A stretch of DNA of 27,346 nucleotides from positions 1 to 27,346 of the IMG/VR virus record IMGVR_UViG_3300025894_000051. One strand, written 5' to 3'. The stretch comes from a virus. Shown one piece after another: positions 13,288-19,771 of the stretch. The position numbers and the translations under genes were made by a program. The notes below the pieces were generated by a model. It did no database searches, was not told where the DNA came from, and was given only the letters and a program-made list of their open reading frames with translations. Within the stretch, counting starts at the first letter, position 1; each line of letters begins with the position of its first letter.

Positions 13288-13924
13288 CAAGGTAAATACC
13301 TGGGCTTTTGTTCATGTTCCCAAGAATGCTGGAACATCTGTAGAGGCTCCTTTTCTCAGGTATAGTAATCCTGATTTTGAAAGCGAAAGATCTCATTACC
13401 AAGTCGATGCATTTGAGGTTAAACCTCAGGCTCATCATAACAAATGGAACTATTGGTCAGAGCGTCCTGAAGTAAAGGGATTAACCCCAGTTGCATTGTT
13501 ACGGAATCCTTGGGATAGGGCATTATCAATTTATACCTACAACCTTAAAAACGCTTCTAAAAACCTAGATCAGGATTGGGGTCAGATAGATCATGGAATC
13601 TTAACAAAGCAAGGTTTCAAAGAATCTTGGATGGATGGTGGATTCTTCGTAGATGGACATGGAAGGCAGTTTGAATACAACGAAAAAACTTGTCGAGCAT
13701 GGGGTCAGGATGATGACCAATATTCATGGCTAGAAGGCGAAGGTAAATGGTTCAGGATAGAAGACCAATGGGATGACTTTTGTTCCTTCACTAAACTACC
13801 TAAGCCCAAGAAAATCAACACTACCAAAAGAGGCGATTATAGGAATTACTACGACGATGAGTTAGCCGAAAGAATAGCAACTTTGTTTGCGAGAGATGTA
13901 GAGCTAGGAGGTTACACATTTTGA
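13277..13924 (+). CDS. Sulfotransferase family protein
   Basis: The protein has 215 residues and is predicted to transfer a sulfuryl group from PAPS to a hydroxyl or amine, often on a carbohydrate. The 5'-phosphosulfate-binding loop is FVHVPKNAGTS (residues 11-21, K16), matching the FxHxPKxAGTS signature of carbohydrate sulfotransferases. The 3'-phosphate site is ALLRNPWDRALSIY (R76, S84), matching RxPxxRxxSxY. Both key sites are intact. Length is in the normal short range. Coupling to the glycosyltransferase upstream strongly suggests they act on the same glycan. The stop overlaps the TTG start of the next gene (TTGA). Phage-encoded sulfotransferases are known in environmental viruses, but their substrates are generally undefined. 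Confidence 0.88.
   Translation: MLYSKVNTWAFVHVPKNAGTSVEAPFLRYSNPDFESERSHYQVDAFEVKPQAHHNKWNYWSERPEVKGLTPVALLRNPWDRALSIYTYNLKNASKNLDQDWGQIDHGILTKQGFKESWMDGGFFVDGHGRQFEYNEKTCRAWGQDDDQYSWLEGEGKWFRIEDQWDDFCSFTKLPKPKKINTTKRGDYRNYYDDELAERIATLFARDVELGGYTF
13906..13911 (+). promoter_or_regulatory. Strong ribosome binding site supporting the TTG start at 13921
   Basis: AGGAGG lies 9 bases before the TTG at 13921. It supports this non-ATG start, which is needed to include the lipoprotein signal of the next protein. Confidence 0.75.
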
Positions 13925-14340
13925 AACTATTAATCATATGCCTGACTCTTCTTGCTGGTTGTTCAATGAAGCAATGGTATCCAACTATGGGAGCTGTAGT
14001 TGGCGGTGGAGCTGGATCATTAGGTGGCCCAGTTGGATCTGCTCTTGGAGCTGGAGGTGGAGCATTGATAGGTGAGGTTGTTAAAGGTAATGCGGAAATT
14101 GAAGAGGCGAGAGAAACCATTTCAGCTTTATCTCATGGCGATGTACAAAAGTTGGTCGAGAAGGGAATGGAGCAACACGCCAGCGGATTTGAATCATTCA
14201 CAACCACAATCAAACGAATCCTGATAGGAGCTTTTGTAATTCTTCTTTGCTACCTTGCGATCCCAATATTTGTAGCTCGAAAATGTTCGAGGTCTGAGGC
14301 TCAAAAACACCTAACTCGTCCACCTTTTCCGACGAAATGA
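13921..14340 (+). CDS. Lipoprotein with C-terminal membrane helix, unimolecular spanin candidate
   Basis: The protein has 139 residues and starts with TTG (AGGAGG site at good spacing). The N-terminus is a lipoprotein signal (MKLLIICLTLLAGC, lipobox LLAGC, lipid-acceptor C14). A Gly-rich stretch (AVVGGGAGSLGGPVGSALGA) follows, then a charged helix, and a C-terminal transmembrane helix (RILIGAFVILLCYLAIPIFV, about residues 99-119) with a basic tail. Having both an outer-membrane lipid anchor and an inner-membrane helix is the defining layout of unimolecular spanins such as T1 gp11, which fuse the two membranes at lysis; length is similar. The Gly-rich part also resembles a glycine zipper. It is the last gene of the coupled chain. 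A virion or accessory lipoprotein is the alternative. Confidence 0.65.
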   Translation: MKLLIICLTLLAGCSMKQWYPTMGAVVGGGAGSLGGPVGSALGAGGGALIGEVVKGNAEIEEARETISALSHGDVQKLVEKGMEQHASGFESFTTTIKRILIGAFVILLCYLAIPIFVARKCSRSEAQKHLTRPPFPTK

Positions 14341-14350
14341 TGATGATATA

Positions 14351-14725
14351 TCAGAAGGTCTTGGAGAATGCGTCCCAAAAAATTGAAATTACTGAATAAG
14401 CAATCGAAATAAATATAACCACCACCACAATCATAATCATAATTCCAAATTGTTTCGAGCTCATCTTCCCTTCGCGCATTTTATCCAATTTATCAATATA
14501 CTCTAATGCATAGGGGTTATCTCTCCACTTATGACGCAAATCATTAAAGTTGTCGGTTACATAATCAAGCTCTTGTGTGATCAAAGATTCGATTTCCTGT
14601 TGTTGTTTTTCCTCATCCGAAAGATCAAAAAAACCAACTTTGTGTTTTCTGCCACAATTTGGGCATATCGTTCCATTAGCATCAGAGTGTTTTGCCCCAC
14701 AGTCAGTACAATTCATTAATCCCAT
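14351..14725 (-). CDS. Zinc-ribbon protein with C-terminal membrane helix
   Basis: The protein has 124 residues. A short zinc ribbon lies at the N-terminus: C6xxC9 and C21xxC24 (MNCTDCG, TICPNCGRKHK). It is followed by an acidic, Glu/Gln-rich helical region (DLSDEEKQQQEIESLITQEL) and a second charged helix. The C-terminal hydrophobic helix (FGIMIMIVVVVIFISIAYSV) is near residues 98-118. The layout is that of a tail-anchored or single-pass inner-membrane protein with a cytoplasmic zinc-binding head. An ATG at 14716 (MNCTDC) is an alternative start. The family is not recognised. It lies antisense within the tail/lysis region, tail-to-tail with the spanin candidate. Confidence 0.6.
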   Translation of the reverse strand: MGLMNCTDCGAKHSDANGTICPNCGRKHKVGFFDLSDEEKQQQEIESLITQELDYVTDNFNDLRHKWRDNPYALEYIDKLDKMREGKMSSKQFGIMIMIVVVVIFISIAYSVISIFWDAFSKTF

Positions 14726-14761
14726 AAAAAATAATAATATCTAAATTTTTAGTATGTAAAG

Positions 14762-14878
14762 ATGAAAAACCTCAAACTACTAACTGAAAAATACAAATCC
14801 CTAACCAAGCGAGGAAAGATGATCACTTGCCTACTTATTCTTATGATTCTGATCTTCATACTCGATCTCTTTGCCTAG
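14762..14878 (+). CDS. Tiny single-helix membrane protein
   Basis: The protein has 38 residues: a basic N-terminus (MKNLKLLTEKYKSLTKRGKM) followed directly by one hydrophobic helix (ITCLLILMILIFILDLF). A basic leader and one C-terminal helix are common in small phage membrane proteins near lysis and tail genes. Similar KYKSL..RGKM-type short proteins occur in marine podoviruses as far as I recall, but I cannot search for them. Its end overlaps the antisense zinc-ribbon gene by 48 bases. No Shine-Dalgarno sequence is seen. It may be a holin or antiholin; short length and overlap make it less certain as a real gene. Confidence 0.5.
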   Translation: MKNLKLLTEKYKSLTKRGKMITCLLILMILIFILDLFA

Positions 14879-15373
14879 AAATTCATGACCACAATCAGAG
14901 CATTTAAAACAATTTTCGAGCGTTTCGATAGTAGATATAGGATAGCTGTTTGGCGGACTTTTATGAATATCACGAACAAGTTCATCATAAATAAATGTCC
15001 CGCCTTTCTTATTACATTTTGGGCATTCAACCCCTTCTTTAGGGTTACCAGCTGGATACCAATTATGCTTACACATCCAACATTGCCACAGCCCTTTAAA
15101 AGTCAAAGTCGAATATGCCTCCCCTCGTCCCAATTCTTTGTGTCCTCCCTTTGTGTCGCACTTCGGGCATTTCATAAATTTGTCTTCAAACTGAGCCAAG
15201 AGAAAACATCCAATTACAAGAAATAAACAAGACCCTAGAAATGTCACAAAACCATGAGCCAAAAAATCAAAAAATGTCCACGAATCTTCAAAGTTTTTTA
15301 ACACCTCATAAAGAGGGTACAACAGGCTTAAGATATAAAACCAAAAACTACCTATGAAACTTCTTATTTTCAT
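14831..15373 (-). CDS. Membrane protein with two zinc ribbons
   Basis: The protein has 180 residues. Two hydrophobic helices lie at the N-terminus (FIGSFWFYILSLLYPLYEVL near 6-25 and FVTFLGSCLFLVIGCFLL near 42-59). The soluble rest holds four CxxC pairs: C69/C72, C98/C101, C117/C120 and C158/C161, with ECPKCNKKGG and CSDCGHEF as clear zinc-ribbon knuckles. These would form two zinc ribbons on the cytoplasmic side. No catalytic motif is visible. It lies antisense between the tiny membrane gene and the 47-residue gene. A second zinc-ribbon membrane gene 105 bases away on the same strand suggests a common role, but none can be named. Confidence 0.6.
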   Translation of the reverse strand: MKIRSFIGSFWFYILSLLYPLYEVLKNFEDSWTFFDFLAHGFVTFLGSCLFLVIGCFLLAQFEDKFMKCPKCDTKGGHKELGRGEAYSTLTFKGLWQCWMCKHNWYPAGNPKEGVECPKCNKKGGTFIYDELVRDIHKSPPNSYPISTIETLENCFKCSDCGHEFLGKEIEYEDQNHKNK

Positions 15374-15415
15374 TTACCCAAATTACTTACCTAAAAATTT
15401 AATTACAATCAGCTA

Positions 15416-15559
15416 ATGGATAGAGCAACGATATTTGGAATGACTGGTACATTTGCCTCATACGGCTTAGGGCAAATCCACGCCATAGTCGGTATTATTG
15501 CTGGTCTAGCAACCATCATTTACATGAGCATCAAGATTTGGGAGTTGCTTAAAAAATGA
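15416..15559 (+). CDS. 47-residue membrane protein, holin-like
   Basis: Short but convincing: ATG at 15416, stop TGA at 15557-15559 overlapping the nozzle start (ATGA). A hydrophobic, glycine-containing helix (AIVGIIAGLATIIYMSIKIW) follows a mildly hydrophobic N-terminus (MDRATIFGMTGTFASYG), and the tail ends in KK. The first part could insert weakly, giving one or two helices. This is the usual appearance of very small holin-like proteins in podovirus tail regions. The stop-start overlap with the nozzle gene argues that it is translated. Alternatives are an antiholin or a virion membrane-active peptide. No Shine-Dalgarno sequence is seen. Confidence 0.6.
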   Translation: MDRATIFGMTGTFASYGLGQIHAIVGIIAGLATIIYMSIKIWELLKK

Positions 15560-17961
15560 GTCGTTACCGGGCATATGGCAAATTAGATGACCCTTATATC
15601 GAAGAGGGTGATACATTCTTTAACAGAATGAATAGTCGTGTTCGCCCATCACAACTTCAGGCTGGAGAAGTTCAATTAAGTAAAAATGGACGAATGGATA
15701 TTGATGGAACTTGGCAACCTAGAAAGGGAGTCGAAACTCTTGCTGGTAAAATTACACTAGATCAAAACTCTACTTTACTGCCGTTTGTTATAACCAAGGC
15801 AAATAGGGAAAATGATGTAATAACAATAACTTTACGCTTTAGCCCGAATAGAAGCTTTAAGGTCGGAAATCAAATAACCATTGAAGGCATTACTGGATTT
15901 ACTACAGACCCAAATGGAACTTACACAATCTCCTCAATTAGCTTTGTAAACAAAGAGATTAAATTTGCTCAGGTTGGAGGAGATGAATTTTTCGTTTGTT
16001 CTGAAAATTCAATTGCTGATGGAGGATCAAGAATTTCTACAAAACTTGATTTTACTTTATTAGATCAAGGTTCAGCCACTAGTGTATTTGGGTCTGCATT
16101 ATTCTCAGACCCAAGCTCTGAGTTTATTGATGATTTTATCTTCACAGCCACAGATAGCTACTGCTCTATACTTAGACTCAAGGACAAGCTAGAGTTTAGA
16201 GCTAATTATCCATCAGGTGAACGCGTAACTAAGCGATGTCAGTTGCTTCAAGCCTTCAGTAAGCTTTTTATATTCCGGCAAGATAAAACAACATTGGTCT
16301 CAACGCCTATTTTATCAACGGCATTAATCACTAGCGCTTCTTTAAGTGGGAGTGTAGTTACGATTAATGCGACCGGACATGGTTTAAATGGTAATGACTA
16401 TGTCACTATTTCAGGAATACAAAACTTCACAACAAATCCCAATGGGGCTTATTTAGTAACATCAGCAACAGCTAATAGCTTCACCTATGAGATAGAAAAT
16501 AGTGGCTCTGAAACTTACAATGTCTTTGGAGCAAGCGCTGGTTACTTCTCTAATTTCACTAATGTAAAAAGCGGTCAGTATACAATGCCCAGTTACATTA
16601 TTGATTCTAACGCGACATCAGCAAATGGAGTGGTAACTATCAATGAGACCAATCATGGGTTAGAACTTGGTCAGGAATTAACCATTGTGAAAGGGGAGGG
16701 TAATTTCTCGAATCTTGCTGATACAAAAGTTAAAGTCTCATCCACAACTGCTGATTCATTTGAGTTTAATTTAGCAGTAGAGGACACCGCAAGTGAGTTG
16801 CTCGTCTTATCACAACGGACTCCAATATCTTACTTTATTCACCAACCTGCTGCCCCCTTTGGAGTATTGAATCAGAGGAGGCTTTGGCTTCCTTATTTCT
16901 TTACCTCTGATTCAAATCCAACAAAGCGTCCAACTACAGATGAAATCATCGCTTCTGACATTTTGGATTCTGACACTTATGATGTAATCGGGAATCAATT
17001 TAAAATAACCGGAGGCAGTTCAGACTTCATCACAGCAATTGAACCTTTTACCGAAAACACCTTGGTGGTTTTCGGTAGGCGATCCGTCCATCGTCTAAAT
17101 GGAGTAAGCGGATCCCTTCAGGATGTTCAGGTTAATGTGATCACTCCTGATCTAGGATGTGCGTCAAGAAACTCAGTAGCCCAGGTCGCAAACAAGATGA
17201 TCTTTCTTAGCGACCAAGGTGTGTACGCACTTACCTTTATGGATGAGTACAATCTTCGTGGACTAGAAGTTCCATTATCAGAGCCGATCACTCCAACCAT
17301 GCAAAGGATCAACCAGCAGTATGTTGATCAGGCGACTGGAGTCTATTTCGATAACCGATATTTCTTGGCAGTACCTTTAGATGGAGCAGTAGAAAATTCT
17401 CACATCCTTGTTTACAATTTCATCAACCAAGGCTGGGAATCAATCGATTCAATTAACAGCCTGACATTCAATGTCAGAGATATGGTAGTTGGTAGAGAGG
17501 GATCTCAAAACTTTTTATACCTTATCAGTTCAAGTGGATCTATCCACAAATACGAAGGATATGAGGGCGGTGATCAGATCAGCATAACGACAGCTACTGC
17601 ATCACCTCAAATACTTGATGTCTCAAGCGAACTAAGAACAAGGGAATACGCGTTTAAGACGATCAATAGAAAGAACTTTAATAGGGCTGAAGTTCATATG
17701 AAATCTAGCCCTTTTTCCAAGAGTAATGGAACAATTCAATTTCAAACAACTGATCCTGATTCAGTAAGATCTGCTAGAAGTGTGGATACCCTACTTGGAG
17801 CAGAATTAGACTCTAATGAAGATACCAGCATTCGATCAAGCGTCAGGCTAAGAGGGTATGGTTGCTCTGCAACAATTACTCCAACCAAAGGCAGACCCTA
17901 TGTCAGGGCAGTCAAACTGGACTCAAGAATTATTAACCGACAAACCACATCTGTAACTTAA
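15556..17961 (+). CDS. Tail nozzle / tail tubular protein B-like, with inserted beta repeats
   Basis: The protein has 801 residues, close to the length of T7 gp12 (tail tubular protein B), which forms the nozzle below the adaptor. The start reads RVRPSQLQAGEVQLSKNGRM then WQPRKGVETLA, the opening typical of these nozzle proteins. The C-terminal half holds beta-propeller-like strands (TENTLVVFGRRSVHRLNGVS, KMIFLSDQGVYALTFMDEYN, HILVYNFINQGWESIDSI). Between roughly residues 78 and 412 are three related beta modules (near 78-145, 256-320 and 347-412) with GHGLxxG(D/N)xVxIxG and NGxYxVxxxxxxxF patterns, like E1-FCCH-type repeats in phage structural proteins. Position after the capsid-adaptor block and before the fibre fits. 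Confidence 0.8.
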   Translation: MSRYRAYGKLDDPYIEEGDTFFNRMNSRVRPSQLQAGEVQLSKNGRMDIDGTWQPRKGVETLAGKITLDQNSTLLPFVITKANRENDVITITLRFSPNRSFKVGNQITIEGITGFTTDPNGTYTISSISFVNKEIKFAQVGGDEFFVCSENSIADGGSRISTKLDFTLLDQGSATSVFGSALFSDPSSEFIDDFIFTATDSYCSILRLKDKLEFRANYPSGERVTKRCQLLQAFSKLFIFRQDKTTLVSTPILSTALITSASLSGSVVTINATGHGLNGNDYVTISGIQNFTTNPNGAYLVTSATANSFTYEIENSGSETYNVFGASAGYFSNFTNVKSGQYTMPSYIIDSNATSANGVVTINETNHGLELGQELTIVKGEGNFSNLADTKVKVSSTTADSFEFNLAVEDTASELLVLSQRTPISYFIHQPAAPFGVLNQRRLWLPYFFTSDSNPTKRPTTDEIIASDILDSDTYDVIGNQFKITGGSSDFITAIEPFTENTLVVFGRRSVHRLNGVSGSLQDVQVNVITPDLGCASRNSVAQVANKMIFLSDQGVYALTFMDEYNLRGLEVPLSEPITPTMQRINQQYVDQATGVYFDNRYFLAVPLDGAVENSHILVYNFINQGWESIDSINSLTFNVRDMVVGREGSQNFLYLISSSGSIHKYEGYEGGDQISITTATASPQILDVSSELRTREYAFKTINRKNFNRAEVHMKSSPFSKSNGTIQFQTTDPDSVRSARSVDTLLGAELDSNEDTSIRSSVRLRGYGCSATITPTKGRPYVRAVKLDSRIINRQTTSVT

Positions 17962-17963
17962 TC

Positions 17964-19382
17964 ATGGCTATTTTAAACAAAGGAACAACTTACGCAGAAG
18001 GCTCTTCTGTTACTGCAAATAATTTAAATGAACACGTGGACAATGCCCAGTTTGTTGCTGGAGCTGGAAACACAACTGATGATTCAACACTTGAGGTTCA
18101 TGCAGATGGATATTTGAAGATCAAGGATGGTGGAATTACATCTGAAAAATTGGCATCTGATGCAATCTCAGGGAACGATACTATTGTAATCAATAATAAC
18201 AATTTTACCTCTAATTCCATCAATGGAGATAAGTTGGTTAACCAATCAGTAACTTCTACTCAAATTGCAAATGGAGCTATAGATTCTTCAAAGCTTGCGA
18301 GTGGCTTAACAGTTACTCCATCCGCTCACACTCATAGTAATGCAAGTTCATCAAGCGCTGGTTTTATGTCTTCTACTGATAAGACTAAGTTAGATGGCTT
18401 GAGCGCGAGTAGCGGTGGAGGTTCAAATCAAAATACTAGTGGTGAAGTTGCTCTTGGCAACGCTACTCAAGAAAGTGGGTATAGTGTAACGATTGATAAA
18501 AATTTATACATCGATGCAGAAGAATACAACACGAGTCATTCTGATGGAGCTTTGGTTCTAAATATTCATCAAGACCTTCGGGAGTGGCCCGATGGTACAC
18601 AAGGTCATCGAGGTCTTTACACATCTAATGGAGGTACACCAAGTAAAACTATAAATGGTGTTTCTTACGCCTCTAATAATTTTGCTACGATCAAACAATC
18701 GGTTTATTCATATCATCCAACGATCAATGGCTTTGAAGGAAATCCCGGTGTTGTTCAGCATGAACATTTTGCAAATTGGAGCAGATTTACAGGAGGTGTC
18801 GGTTTTGATGCTTTGGAGTACGACTTCAGATTTCAAAAAATCGTAGGAGCTTGGCCCCCATTCTTCTACGACAATGGATTAAAATTTAGATTCCAAGCAT
18901 ACCAAGATACTAGTAGTGCGAACATTTTCTACACATCATCAGTTTTACCATATTCATTTGAGTATACCTTCGGGATACCTACTAGAAGATGGGGTAGAAT
19001 CTTTACTGGTTATGCAGTAGATACAAGTTCAGACCGAGACTTAAAAACTGATATTGAGGAGTTGGATGAGGTTGAGAAAAGAGTAGCGGTTAAAGCGAAA
19101 GGTTTGATCCGAAAATTCAAATACAAGATCGCAGTTGAAAGCAAAAAAGAGAGAGCTAAAACTCACTTTGGAATTATCGCTCAAGACTTAGAGCAAGCCT
19201 TTATTGATGAAGGTTTAGACCCATCAAAATACGGAATCCTCAAGAAATACGATGTTTGGGTTGGTGAAGATGAGGACGGCAACCGCAAGCAAGAGACTGC
19301 CGAGTTTGAGGGGGCAACTAAGAAGGAAGAAATGTCGGTAAGGTATGATGAATTATGGGCATTCATCATTTCAGCTTTGTGA
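17964..19382 (+). CDS. Tail fibre/spike with C-terminal S74 self-cleaving chaperone domain
   Basis: The protein has 472 residues. The N-terminus (AILNKGTTYAEGSSVTANNL) is a likely virion-attachment part. It is followed by shaft-like repeats (GGITSEKLASDA, NGAIDSSKLASG) and the fibre motif SSAGFMSSTDKTKLDGL. The centre is a Tyr/Asn-rich head candidate. The C-terminus is a peptidase S74 intramolecular chaperone: cleavage motif SSDRDLKTD with the Ser356-Lys361 dyad, then RKFKYKI and FGIIAQDLEQAF. S74 domains trimerise the fibre and then cut themselves off. The domain ends soon after VRYDELWAFIISAL without the long trailing coiled coil often seen. The stop TGA overlaps the next ATG. Confidence 0.85.
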   Translation: MAILNKGTTYAEGSSVTANNLNEHVDNAQFVAGAGNTTDDSTLEVHADGYLKIKDGGITSEKLASDAISGNDTIVINNNNFTSNSINGDKLVNQSVTSTQIANGAIDSSKLASGLTVTPSAHTHSNASSSSAGFMSSTDKTKLDGLSASSGGGSNQNTSGEVALGNATQESGYSVTIDKNLYIDAEEYNTSHSDGALVLNIHQDLREWPDGTQGHRGLYTSNGGTPSKTINGVSYASNNFATIKQSVYSYHPTINGFEGNPGVVQHEHFANWSRFTGGVGFDALEYDFRFQKIVGAWPPFFYDNGLKFRFQAYQDTSSANIFYTSSVLPYSFEYTFGIPTRRWGRIFTGYAVDTSSDRDLKTDIEELDEVEKRVAVKAKGLIRKFKYKIAVESKKERAKTHFGIIAQDLEQAFIDEGLDPSKYGILKKYDVWVGEDEDGNRKQETAEFEGATKKEEMSVRYDELWAFIISAL

Positions 19383-19771
19383 TGGGTAGCCTAAAAATAG
19401 AACTTTTAAACAAGCTCAAGCATTTGCCACCATTTGAGCAAGTGGTCTCTTTGTACGAAAACAAATCAGAGTTTTTTAAAGAGATGCATAACTATTTGAT
19501 TGGAGGTCTTGTAATCTCCAATCCACAGCTTTTTATGATGCTAAAACCAATTGATGGTTCCGCAGATCCGCAAGGGCAATGGTATGTGAAAAATCCTGAC
19601 ACATGGTATGTTCGTTGGGTAGCTGGTCAGGGTCAGCTAAAGGCAATGATGGATAATGTAAGCCCACTACCATTTGTGATGTTTCGCAGAATAACACCAA
19701 ATGGCGATACAAAGATTAGAACTTATAAATGGGAAACTATGTACAGAAAGGTAGCAGAAAATGAAGTTTAA
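19382..19771 (+). CDS. Small internal virion protein A-like protein
   Basis: The protein has 129 residues. The ATG at 19382 overlaps the fibre stop (TGATG) and is preferred over an in-frame ATG at 19355 inside the fibre gene. The sequence is a compact alpha/beta domain with PDTWYVRWVAGQGQLKAMMD then SPLPFVMFRR and TYKWETMYRKV. This resembles the small acyltransferase-fold proteins at the gp13 (internal virion protein A) position in T7-like marine podoviruses, where DTW.v...AG and PF..F.R patterns recur. The family match is by eye and by order of genes only. It may be a small ejection or core protein, or a GNAT-like remnant. Confidence 0.5.
   Translation: MGSLKIELLNKLKHLPPFEQVVSLYENKSEFFKEMHNYLIGGLVISNPQLFMMLKPIDGSADPQGQWYVKNPDTWYVRWVAGQGQLKAMMDNVSPLPFVMFRRITPNGDTKIRTYKWETMYRKVAENEV

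Noticed and set aside
13821-14120. Minus-strand frame across the sulfotransferase end and spanin candidate start (99 codons)
   Set aside because: Its Pro/Ala-rich stretch is the reverse reading of the Gly-rich segment of the + strand protein.
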